From Chitinophagales bacterium (GTDB lineage: Bacteria > Bacteroidota > Bacteroidia > Chitinophagales > LD1), in the NCBI GenBank assembly GCA_019638515.1, contig JAHBTS010000003.1:248001-312000 (forward strand): a DNA stretch of 64,000 nt, written 5' to 3'. Every line of letters begins with the position of its first letter. The first letter of the stretch is position 1. The position numbers and the translations under genes are program-made. Under the pieces are notes generated by a model. It had not been told where the DNA came from. It made no database searches and saw only the letters and a program-made list of their open reading frames with translations. This document shows, one piece after another, positions 53,695-62,800 of this stretch.

Positions 53695-55218
53695 ATGCAA
53701 GCAACATACATCAACCAGTTAAGCAAATTCGAAAACCAAGAAGTATCTTTAAAAGGCTGGAATGCCAACAGGCGCGACAGTAAAGGATTAGTATTCCTTA
53801 CCCTGCGCGATGGAACCGGATTTGTGCAATGCGTAGTAGATATAAATGTCGTAGGTGAGCAAATGTTTGAAGATGCCAAACGTCTCTCGCTCGAAAGCTC
53901 TTTTGCCATACAAGGAAAAGTAGTAAAAGACGAAAAACAATTTGGCGGCTACGAAATACAAGCCACTCAAATAACCGTAATTGGCGTGGCAGAAGAATAC
54001 CCAATCGGCAAAAAAGAACACGGCCCCGATTTCTTACTTAACCACCGCCACCTTTGGCTGCGCTCAAAACGCCAGTGGGCAATTATGCGCATCCGCAACA
54101 CTATTATTTTCGCCATTCACGAATTCTTCCAACAAAGGAATTTTGTGCAAATGGATGCCCCTATTTTTACGGGCAACGCCTGCGAAGGAACCACCAACTT
54201 GTTTGAAACAGATTACTTCGGAGACCCTGCTTACCTTTCGCAAAGCGGTCAATTATATGGCGAAGCCATGGCAATGGCACAAGGTCTTATTTACACCTTT
54301 GGCCCAACCTTCCGTGCCGAAAAAAGCAAAACCCGCAGGCACCTCACCGAATTTTGGATGATAGAACCAGAAATGGCATTCTTCGACCTTAAAATGGATA
54401 TGGATCTTATAGAAGATTTTATACGCCATGTGGTTACAAAAGTGCTCGACAACTGCATCTTAGAATTACAAGCACTGGAGCGCAATACCGCATTTTTAGA
54501 GCGCGTACGCGAACCATTTATTCGTATGAAATATGAAGAAGCAGTAGATATTATTAAAGGCGAAAAAACAGTAAACGGCAAAACCACCATTCAAATTCTT
54601 GAAGAAGATTTAGCTGAATTGCAAAGCAAAATTGCCACCTGCCAAAAAGATATTGCCGAGCGCGAAGCCAAAATTGCCAGCGGTAGCTTAACCAAAGGAG
54701 AAGCCAACTTCAACCGCAATAAAATTGATACGCTTAAAAACGAAATTGCCGATTTAGAAGAAAAAGCAAACAACATTCCGCTGTGGCTAAACAGTGCTAA
54801 AAACTTTGAACGCGGCAACGATTTTGGAGGAAGCGATGAAACCGTTTTAACCCGTATGTTTGGGCAGCCAATTATGGTTTACAATTGGCCGCAAGCCGTA
54901 AAAGCCTTCTACATGAAAGAAGACGAAACCGATAAAGGATATGCCAAAGGCGTAGATTTATTAGCACCCGAAGGTTATGGCGAAGTAGTGGGCGGAGGAG
55001 AGCGCGAAACCGATATAGAGCGCCTAAAAAGCAAAATTATTGAACACCAACTCCCAATGGAAGCATTTGAATGGTACTTGGATTTACGCAAGTTTGGCAA
55101 TGTGCCGCACAGCGGTTTTGGTTTAGGATTAGAGCGCTTAGTTACATGGACATGCGGTTTGCAACACGTACGCGAATCTATTCCATTCCCAAGATTCTAT
55201 GGCAGGTTAACGCCATAG
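53695..55218 (+). CDS. asnS: Asparagine--tRNA ligase with coiled-coil insertion
   Basis: A 507-residue class II aminoacyl-tRNA synthetase. An OB-fold anticodon-binding domain (about 10-110) leads into the catalytic domain with motif 2 TFRAEKSKTRRHLTEFWMIE and motif 3 GFGLGLERLVTW. Compared with the 466-residue E. coli enzyme it carries an extra charged helical stretch (about residues 300-370: LAELQSKIATCQKDIAERE, later IADLEEKANN) between DIIKGEK and the FGGSDE segment. That insert looks like an antiparallel coiled coil. Catalytic residues are intact, so it should be active. I chose ATG 53695 from the promoter position. Confidence 0.93.
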   Translation: MQATYINQLSKFENQEVSLKGWNANRRDSKGLVFLTLRDGTGFVQCVVDINVVGEQMFEDAKRLSLESSFAIQGKVVKDEKQFGGYEIQATQITVIGVAEEYPIGKKEHGPDFLLNHRHLWLRSKRQWAIMRIRNTIIFAIHEFFQQRNFVQMDAPIFTGNACEGTTNLFETDYFGDPAYLSQSGQLYGEAMAMAQGLIYTFGPTFRAEKSKTRRHLTEFWMIEPEMAFFDLKMDMDLIEDFIRHVVTKVLDNCILELQALERNTAFLERVREPFIRMKYEEAVDIIKGEKTVNGKTTIQILEEDLAELQSKIATCQKDIAEREAKIASGSLTKGEANFNRNKIDTLKNEIADLEEKANNIPLWLNSAKNFERGNDFGGSDETVLTRMFGQPIMVYNWPQAVKAFYMKEDETDKGYAKGVDLLAPEGYGEVVGGGERETDIERLKSKIIEHQLPMEAFEWYLDLRKFGNVPHSGFGLGLERLVTWTCGLQHVRESIPFPRFYGRLTP

Positions 55219-55332
55219 GCAAAAGATAAGCATTACTCTTCCGCAAATAAAATTAGTGTGGCTTCTATAACTAAAGTGTGTATAGGTGTTGCAATTCAAA
55301 ACTATGCTGCAACTTCCTTGAGCAGTCTTGAA

Positions 55333-55881
55333 TTAGATACAACATTTGTTATCCAGCCAATTTTCTTTTGCTAATTCAAACCAGTCTGTTGGGCTACCTT
55401 CGTAGTCAAATGTTTCTTTAAAATAAAAACCTAGTTTTATCAATACCTTTTTAGAGGCTGTATTTTCAGGATCGGTTATTGCATAAACCTTATCTATATT
55501 CAAATTCATAAAGCCATAATCTAGTACTGCACCGGAGGCCTCTGTTGCAAAGCCCTTTCCCCAGTGTTTTTTCTTAAAGCGATAACCAAGTTCATAAAAA
55601 TAATTATGGTTATTGAGTGCTTGCTTAAAAAATTTAAGCCCAGCCCAACCTATACATTCACGAGTTAATTTATCAACCACAGCCCAGCGGGCAATTCCAT
55701 TTTCTTTATATTGATTTTTAATCCCTTCTATTGCAGCAATTACTTCATCAATAGATGTTGCAGGCCTATTTTCAATATACAAATGAACTGCAGGGTCGGC
55801 ATCCATTTCATACAAATCGTTCTTATCTGTATGTTCTATTTCTCGCAAGATTAGTCGTTCTGTTTCTATTGAAATCTTCAT
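55333..55881 (-). CDS. GNAT-family acetyltransferase (RimJ/RimL-like)
   Basis: A 182-residue protein of the acetyltransferase_3/RimJ-RimL group: ETERLILREIEHTDKNDLYEM at the start, GWAGLKFF in the middle, and YRFKKKHWGKGFATEASGAVLDYGF plus NTASKKVLIKLGF around the acetyl-CoA site. Such enzymes acetylate protein N-termini or small amines. ATG 55881 (MKISIETERL) is preferred over 55944, since the family starts just before the ETERL motif. It stands alone between convergent asnS and the divergent unknown gene; the gap 55219-55332 holds nothing I can identify. Confidence 0.85.
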   Translation of the reverse strand: MKISIETERLILREIEHTDKNDLYEMDADPAVHLYIENRPATSIDEVIAAIEGIKNQYKENGIARWAVVDKLTRECIGWAGLKFFKQALNNHNYFYELGYRFKKKHWGKGFATEASGAVLDYGFMNLNIDKVYAITDPENTASKKVLIKLGFYFKETFDYEGSPTDWFELAKENWLDNKCCI

Positions 55882-56091
55882 CTTCCTTTTAAGTTCAAAT
55901 TTTGTAAGACTATAATTTTCTACCAAGTGCACTTTTACTGCCATCTAAAGGCATCTTACCCTGTATGAGCCTTAAACATAGCGAATCCAAAAGAGTATTG
56001 TGTTACTGCATTACATTTCTCGTACAAACTGTGGCTACACAAATATTTCGGCAGGGTTTGAACTGTGTAACTAATATTGTTTCTTTGGTAT

Positions 56092-56859
56092 ATGCCAAGT
56101 CCCATAATTTTAGGATACAACACCACAGAGAGTTTGTGTTCCATCAACTCTATTGTAATTGGAATAGGAGGTTCTTTAGGAACTATAACTGCTCCGCTTA
56201 CTCCGCTCAATCTTTCGTCAGAAAATTTTGCAGCTGCTTATGGGCGCAGCAGCCATTTGGCTACCCGAACCGATCATTACTCAAACGAATACTTATATAA
56301 CCAATGGAACCTACTGCCCTATTCTTACCAAGAAAGATTTTGGGACAGAAACCACCGCTTGGTAATTCAAAAAAGAATTTACGGTGCCGCCCTTGGCGTG
56401 CAGGCAGGTGGCGCAGTTAGCGCTGCCGGCAATGCGGTAGAGCAGCTAATTGTAAGTTTGGCGGGCAGGCTTATTGGCAGGGTAATTAGCGGCATTGGGT
56501 TAGATTCGTTGCAATCTTCACAAAGTTCAGTTTCTACTTTATATGGCATAAACGGCACCGATACTTACAACCAAAATACCACAGATTACAGCACCGTAAA
56601 TACCAATATTTTTATTGTTCAAGGTTCTATTGGAGCCATAGCACAGGCGGGATTAAACATGGTGCTTTTTGGCAATTTCCCGTCTATTAGAACAGTGGGT
56701 GCATCTATGTTGCTCACGCCAAATTCGTTTACCCAATCGGTGGCTGTATTTAATTACCTGCGTAGTGTATTTGCCCGTGCCCAATCGGTTGCCTTCGTGG
56801 GCGATGCCGCTATTGGTGTTATTTTGCCCGGAGTGCAACTGCAAGTTTTGGCAACTTAA
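56092..56859 (+). CDS. Uncharacterised Gly/Ala-rich protein
   Basis: A 255-residue protein from ATG 56092 (a TTG at 56077 would add five residues). I do not recognise a family. There is no signal peptide or T9SS tail. The N-terminal 90 residues are polar with aromatics (YNQWNLLPYSYQERFWDRNH). Residues about 95-140 are rich in Gly and Ala with GxxxG-like spacing (GRLIGRVISGIG), and a second such stretch follows (VQGSIGAIAQAGLNMVLFG); both could be membrane-active or pack as amphipathic helices. A Ser/Thr/Asn-rich linker separates them. Codon use matches the neighbours. It is a single gene between a divergent acetyltransferase and rnc. Function unknown. Confidence 0.7.
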   Translation: MPSPIILGYNTTESLCSINSIVIGIGGSLGTITAPLTPLNLSSENFAAAYGRSSHLATRTDHYSNEYLYNQWNLLPYSYQERFWDRNHRLVIQKRIYGAALGVQAGGAVSAAGNAVEQLIVSLAGRLIGRVISGIGLDSLQSSQSSVSTLYGINGTDTYNQNTTDYSTVNTNIFIVQGSIGAIAQAGLNMVLFGNFPSIRTVGASMLLTPNSFTQSVAVFNYLRSVFARAQSVAFVGDAAIGVILPGVQLQVLAT

Positions 56860-56901
56860 TGCTACTCTACAAACACACAAAATCAGCCTTTTCAACAAAT
56901 T

Positions 56902-56932
56902 TTGCTTTTCATAAACTGAAAATCTATCTTCG
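56902..56932 (+). promoter_or_regulatory. Promoter of rnc
   Basis: TTG at 56902-56904 (within TTTTG) and TATCTTCG at 56925-56932 with a 20-base spacer. The GTG start of rnc lies 17 bases downstream. Confidence 0.55.
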
Positions 56933-56949
56933 GTGCACGGAGATTTGCT

Positions 56950-57684
56950 GTGATAGAACAATTTTTGAATCGCTTTTTTTCTAACGATAAAGAACTGGTT
57001 GCCTTTGTAAAGGGCATTACGGGTATTACGCCTTCTAAGCTAAAACTATACAAACAAGTATTTAGCCACCGCTCTAAATTTTCGCAACCGGAGCAAAACA
57101 ACGAGCGTTTAGAACTACTGGGCGATAGCATTTTAGATGCTTGTGTGTGCGATTACTTGTTTAAAAAATATCCCTACAAAGACGAAGGCTTTATTACCCT
57201 GCTGCGCTCTAAAGTGGTAAACCGCAGGCAGTTGAACGAACTGGGCGAGCGCCTCGGTTTAATGACAAAATTAGACTATCACAAGCGCCAAATGGGCGAC
57301 TCTGCCAAAGATATGGCAGGCAATACTTTTGAAGCCTTAGTGGGTGCTTTGTACTTAGATGCAGGTTTTGAACCCACCAAAAAATTTATTCAAAAGAGAG
57401 TGCTCTCGCAGCTGTTGGATATAGATAATATTTTAGCTACCGAAATAGATTTTAAAAGCAAACTATATCAATTTGCGCAGCGCGAATCTAAAAAGCTGGA
57501 GTTTAACTTACACGAACAAAGCCGCAAAGGCAATAGAAGCTACTTCGTTATTCATATAGTGATAGATAATGAATTTGTGGCTGCAGGCGAAGGATTCAAT
57601 AAAAAAACTGCCGAACAAAATGCAGCACACAATGCCGTAAAAGTAATTGGGCAAGCTGTTGTGGTAGGCGAAAACACTATTTAA
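56950..57684 (+). CDS. rnc: Ribonuclease III
   Basis: A 244-residue double-stranded RNA endonuclease for rRNA and mRNA processing. The signature NERLELLGDSILDACVCDYL (catalytic acids) lies near residue 52, the second catalytic patch in DMAGNTFEALVGALYLDAGF, and a double-stranded-RNA-binding domain fills residues 160-235. It starts with GTG at 56950; no in-frame ATG is closer to the usual N-terminus, and the promoter box fits. Convergent with pyrB, with ten bases between stops. Confidence 0.95.
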   Translation: MIEQFLNRFFSNDKELVAFVKGITGITPSKLKLYKQVFSHRSKFSQPEQNNERLELLGDSILDACVCDYLFKKYPYKDEGFITLLRSKVVNRRQLNELGERLGLMTKLDYHKRQMGDSAKDMAGNTFEALVGALYLDAGFEPTKKFIQKRVLSQLLDIDNILATEIDFKSKLYQFAQRESKKLEFNLHEQSRKGNRSYFVIHIVIDNEFVAAGEGFNKKTAEQNAAHNAVKVIGQAVVVGENTI

Positions 57685-57694
57685 CTTCAGGAGT

Positions 57695-58618
57695 TTACTC
57701 TCTTCCAGCCAGCAAGTAGAGTACTGCCATGCGAACAGCCACACCGTTTTCAACCTGTTGCAAAATAATAGATTGCCCACTATCGGCCACATCGCTGCTA
57801 AGCTCTATTCCCCGATTTATAGGTCCGGGATGCATAATGGTTATCTTTTTATTTAGACTGTCTAAGAGTTCGCGATTTATACCGTAAAACAGCGAATACT
57901 CGCGCAAGGTTGGCACAAATTTAATATCCATCCGCTCTAGCTGAATGCGCAATACGTTTGCCACATCGCACCATTGCAGCGCTTTCTTTAAGTTCAACTC
58001 TGTGCGTACGCCTATTTCGCTCAAGTATTTTGGAAGTAAAGTTGGCGGGCCGCATACGGTTACCTCTGCTCCCATCTTCTTTAGCAATGGTATATTAGAT
58101 CCCGCCACTCTGGAGTGTTTAATATCACCCACTATCAACACGCGCAAACCTTTTAGCGAACCAAATTGCTCGGTCATAGAATATGCATCGAGCAAGCCTT
58201 GTGTAGGATGTTCGTTGGTGCCATCGCCTGCATTTACAATGCTTGCAGGAATATGCTGCGATAAAAATACAGGTGCACCGCTACTGCTGTGGCGCATTAC
58301 CACAATATCTACTTTCATGGCAAGAATATTGCGCACGGTATCTAACAGTGTTTCGCCTTTTTTTACCGAAGAACCCGATGCCGAAAAATTAATGGTATCG
58401 GCACTCAATCGTTTCTCTGCCAATTCAAACGAAATGCGGGTGCGTGTAGAATCTTCAAAAAATAAATTGGCAATGGTAATATCTCTGAGCGAAGGAACTT
58501 TTTTTATAGGGCGCTGTAACACTTCTTTAAAACGGGTGGCGGTTTGCAGAATCAATTCAATATCCGACTTTTGAATATACTTGATTCCGAGCAGGTGTTT
58601 CTGGCTTAAAGCACTCAT
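57695..58618 (-). CDS. pyrB: Aspartate carbamoyltransferase catalytic subunit
   Basis: A 307-residue enzyme that joins carbamoyl phosphate and aspartate in pyrimidine synthesis. The carbamoyl-phosphate motif FFEDSTRTRISFE and the following SASGSSVKKGETLLDT loop are intact, as are HPTQGLLDAYSM and HPGPINRGIE. No pyrI regulatory subunit follows, so it may be the unregulated type. It starts 41 bases after pyrR on the same strand, so it is probably co-transcribed with pyrR. Confidence 0.96.
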   Translation of the reverse strand: MSALSQKHLLGIKYIQKSDIELILQTATRFKEVLQRPIKKVPSLRDITIANLFFEDSTRTRISFELAEKRLSADTINFSASGSSVKKGETLLDTVRNILAMKVDIVVMRHSSSGAPVFLSQHIPASIVNAGDGTNEHPTQGLLDAYSMTEQFGSLKGLRVLIVGDIKHSRVAGSNIPLLKKMGAEVTVCGPPTLLPKYLSEIGVRTELNLKKALQWCDVANVLRIQLERMDIKFVPTLREYSLFYGINRELLDSLNKKITIMHPGPINRGIELSSDVADSGQSIILQQVENGVAVRMAVLYLLAGRE

Positions 58619-58659
58619 TTTAAACGGTTGTATTTACCTGAAGAATTTTAATTACTAAA

Positions 58660-59199
58660 TTATATACTTTCTATCCAAACCAAATCGTTTCCGGCTTCTT
58701 CTTCCCACTCTACCTTTACCTTTTCGTTTACTATAGAGTCTATTACTTTTCCTACATACGTTGCTTGTATAGGCAAATCGCGGTGTAGCCTTCTATCTAT
58801 AAGCACCAGTAATTCCACATACTCCGGCCTGCCAAAATCGAGCATAGCATCTAATGCCGCACGAATGGTTCTACCGGTATAGAGCACATCGTCTATTAAA
58901 ATTACTTTCTTCCCTTCTATCGAAAACGGGATATTGGTTTCGCTTGCCTGCAAGGGCTTTCCTTTTTGCCTAAAATCATCGCGGTAAAAAGTAATATCCA
59001 ATTTACCATGCTCTATCTGGCGCAATTGGGTAATACGCTGCAATTCTTTTTGAATACGCAGCGATAGCAATACTCCGCGAGGTTGCACTCCAATAAGCAC
59101 GCTATTGCTGAAATCTTTATGGTTTTCAATTAAAAGATGACAAAGCCTGTGAATGGTAAGCGAAAATTGTTGAGAAGCAAGAATTACGCGTGGCTGCAT
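58660..59199 (-). CDS. pyrR: PyrR bifunctional regulator / uracil phosphoribosyltransferase
   Basis: A 179-residue PRTase-fold protein. The PRPP motif VILIDDVLYTGRTIRAAL is intact, and the N-terminal MQPRVILASQQFSLTIHRL fits the PyrR family. PyrR binds pyr mRNA with UMP to lower expression and also makes UMP from uracil. The frame could begin at 59277, but the ATG at 59199 gives the family start. It directly precedes pyrB, the arrangement known from Firmicutes pyr operons. I did not find a convincing PyrR binding loop in the leader. Confidence 0.92.
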   Translation of the reverse strand: MQPRVILASQQFSLTIHRLCHLLIENHKDFSNSVLIGVQPRGVLLSLRIQKELQRITQLRQIEHGKLDITFYRDDFRQKGKPLQASETNIPFSIEGKKVILIDDVLYTGRTIRAALDAMLDFGRPEYVELLVLIDRRLHRDLPIQATYVGKVIDSIVNEKVKVEWEEEAGNDLVWIESI

Positions 59200-59251
59200 A
59201 AAAACTGCGCTAAAATAAAAATGATGTTGGGGTTTAGAAAAGAAATTTGCA

Positions 59252-59760
59252 TCAAATATTCTTGAATAAGGAGTCAACCCTCAAAAAGTCAAATTTGCGG
59301 TTGAGTAATTGGACTTTGGTGTGTAAAAGTTGGTTAACGAACAAAAAATTGGGATTCTGATGTAGCCCAAAAATAAAAGCGGGTGAATTTTTCGTCCATT
59401 TGTTTATCATTCGTTTGAAGTTCATGACGGCTGCTGCAAGCATTATGTCGATATTGTCTCCAAAAATACCTCTCTAGTAGTTTCAGGATAATCGGTGGTC
59501 TTGTTTAAGATGGCTGATTTGGGGTTTTATTGTAGTTCACCTTCTGAAGCCTTTGCGAGTCTTGCTTTTGATGTGGTGTATCGGTGGTGGTTTCTTTTCT
59601 TCTCCGTCTTTGCCAAAATCAACTCAATGCCTTCTTCGCCTACCCGCTTTCGGAATTCTACCAACTCTGTGGGAACATGCTGCTCTTTGGCTGCAAACAT
59701 TTGCTCTCCACAAAAGTACTGGTAGTAGGCATCCTCCGCCCACTGCCCCACTATGCTCTA
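59252..59760 (-). pseudogene. Decayed IS5-like transposase remnant
   Basis: Two separate pieces of an IS5-family transposase survive on the minus strand. The N-terminal-like piece (about 59760-59660) reads QWAEDAYYQYFCGEQMF then FRKRVGEEGIELILAKT, the DUF772-type region. The C-terminal-like piece (about 59477-59252) reads RGIFGDNIDIMLAAAVMNFK then RMINKW, and is cut from the rest by an in-frame TAG. The catalytic DDE core between them is missing, so an internal deletion of several hundred bases is likely. I found no terminal inverted repeats. The rest of the stretch 59200-59860 has no other gene that I can support. Confidence 0.75.
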
Positions 59761-59859
59761 ATCGTTCAAGTTGCGCAAGTGTTGGAGTATCAGTAACCTT
59801 CCCATCAGGCAAATGGGCTTGGCAGATGCGCCATAATACACGCACTGTATACAAGGCAA

Positions 59860-62800
59860 TTACTCAACCACCACCCGCAACGTTTTTACAAATCGCTTAT
59901 TGTTTATAACTCTAAGCATATAAATGCCCGAAGAAACATTGCTTAAATCAATTTGCTGTTCAGGTTGTGTTTGTTTCCACCCCGCTACTATTTTTCCAAC
60001 TGCATCGGTTACCAACACATCCAGTTCCCCATCGTAATCATGCTTCAACACAAACAAACCATTGCTCGGGTTAGGCATTAACATAACCGAATATGCACTC
60101 AATTCTTCAGTGCCTGCTACAATTACAGTAACACATTCAGTAGTGTCGGCACAGCCATTAAGCGTAACCAAACAACGGTAAGTTCCGCTTTGTGTAACCG
60201 TAAATGTTGATGTGGTAGCGCCATTAACGGGCAAGCCGGTATTACAATTAAACCACTGGTAACTTAACCCTGCTTGTAAAGCGGTGCATACATTATTGGT
60301 TACCGCAACCGAATCGTTGAAGGGGACTATTTGAAGATTAACGGTAATAAAGCTATCGCAACCGGAAGCATTGACTAAGGTATCGTAGTAAGTGCCGGTA
60401 GAATCCCACATAAAATTGCCACTGGGCGATGTATAACTGCCACATGCAGTGGCATTCAATGTTGCTGCACTGCTGAAACCCATAGTGAGATTAATCGTGT
60501 AAAAGGTATCGCAACCCAGCACATTGTAAAGCGTATCGGAATAAGTGCCGCTGCTATACCAACGAAAATGGAACCCGGGTGAAAGAACACTATCGCAGCC
60601 GCTCATGTTTAGCGTAATGCTTCCGGTTCCAACACATCCGTTTTGATATGCGCCCATATCGGAAAGTGGCATACGGCTTGCACCGGTTATATCTGTGGCA
60701 GGCGCACCGAGCGCACTTGCCGACTGCACACCCGGACTGTTGATACGCAAAGCCAATCCATTGTATTTGTAAAACCATTTGTTTTCAAATCCGGCTGGCA
60801 CGCTATCAACGGCAAATAATGGCGTTGAGGAAATATTGGAACCGCCATTATAAACAGAGGCAGGCACCCCGCTTTGAAACAAATTGTAGGATGCCGAATC
60901 GGCACTGTTGCTGCTGAAAACCTGCTTTTGATTAGTCGCACCTACCGATGCACGGTTGTTCCAAAAAATGTTATTTAAAAATTTAACAGAGGAAGTTCCG
61001 CCTGTAGCAGCTTTTGTGCAAACTGCTCCGCCACTTTGATTTGCTGAATTGTTGTAAAAAGTAGCGTTTGTAACCCACACTCGTGTAACTCCATTGTTTA
61101 CGCCTTCATTATACACGGCACCTCCATCAGTATATGCAGAATCTCTAGTAAACACCGCATTAGTTACTGTAAGTTGTATTTGTGCTTGCGCAGACGCACG
61201 GTTAAATATAGCAGCACCATAATGCGCTTTATTGTCAACAAAAACACAGTTGAAAATAGCCGGGTTGCTGTTGTTTCCAGTGCCGGAACATGCATTGTAA
61301 ACACCCCCACCGCTATTGTCGGGTGCAGTTACACCGTCAGCGTTTCCATTGGTTATAATGAAGCCATCTAGAGAAGAAACTCCTGCATTTTTAAAAGTAA
61401 CTACATGATAGCTGTTATCGGCAGATGAACCCTCATCACCAATGTTGCCATTCAAGAAGGTGTTATTCTCGGCAAGATTTCTCGCGCCACCGCCATTTGG
61501 ATAGCCGCCTTTGACATGTAACCCACTGCGCAGAATGGTGAATGATGCTGAACGGTCGGTGTTGCTTTGATACCCCTTAGGAAAGTAATTGCCTCTTGCC
61601 ACTAGAATAGTGTCGATAGCCGGACAATAGTTAGCGCGGTCGAGCGCTTCACTCAACGTTCTGAATGCGTTTTCCCAAGTTGAGCCATCGCCACTTGCAG
61701 CACGACCGGCATCCACATACAACACATTTTGATTATTCAACCCTGCGCTATCGCAATAACCAAGTAAAGCACTCTCGTAGGCACCACGGTCAACAGTTAC
61801 ATTTTGAATGCGTAAAGCTCCTGTGATGTCTGTTGCAATACCAGTGCTCAAAGCATTGGAACCGCTGTTCAATGCGGGCGACAGATAACTTACCTGCAAA
61901 CCATCATCTCCGGTAAACCAAAAACCATCAAATCCTCCAGGCAATTGCCGCACTGTGAACAATGGATCTATTCCAACAATATTACCATTACCCACATGAG
62001 TGGCTTGAAGTATTGAGTAATTGATGTTTTCATTTCCCGCAGAGAAAACATCGGCACCGGCTGTTGCCGAATTTCCATAAAAAACTGAATTGCCAATTGA
62101 CACTAACGAAGCATTATCGTTGTAAACAGCACCGCCACTTGCAGCAGTATTGCTGAAAAAAGTAGCGTTTGTAATTTCAGTATTGGAAGCAACATTGTAA
62201 ACAGCACCACCATTTGCCGATGAAGTATTGTTGTAGAAAACCACATTCTGAATTTTGGGCGAAGAGTTATTGTTGGCAACTGCGCCCCCGTTGGCAGACT
62301 GGTTTCCGTTGAACACAACATTTCTGATGCGTGGCGATGAATTATTGTTTTGTATTCCACCTCCTTTGCCATTGGTTATCACAAATCCATCGAGCAATGC
62401 GGCAGTATCAACGTTGTTATTTACAAAAACAATGGTGTCGTTACCGCTTAGCGTGGTATTATAGCCCAAACTCAGGTTACGTTGTTGCAGTGTTTGCTCA
62501 TTGCCTGCAAAGCCACCATAAATTTTCACATTGCTTTTCATGGCAAAAGAAGTGCCACTTACCGGTGGCGAATAGGTGCCGCCTGCCACCCAAACACTGT
62601 CGCCACTCTTGGCGGCATTGATGCCATCTTCAAACTTAGTGAAAGCAGTTGCCCAGCTTGTTCCGTTTTGTTCGGCAGTATCCTGTGCATGGTTTACATA
62701 CCAACGGGTGATCATTGCTACACTTTCATACGCACCCGGGTCAGGCTTGCCCAGCTGCACTCGAGCCGCACCGCTTAAATCATTAGCCCCCGATGCATAA

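Noticed and set aside
55965-56300. 111-residue frame overlapping the start of the unknown gene
   Set aside because: Its composition (rich in Cys, His, Tyr and Arg) is typical of a shadow frame, and the other frame has better codon use.
59624-59854. 76-residue minus-strand frame covering the IS5 remnant
   Set aside because: It is out of frame with the recognisable transposase sequence over most of its length; the transposase signal lies in the neighbouring frame.
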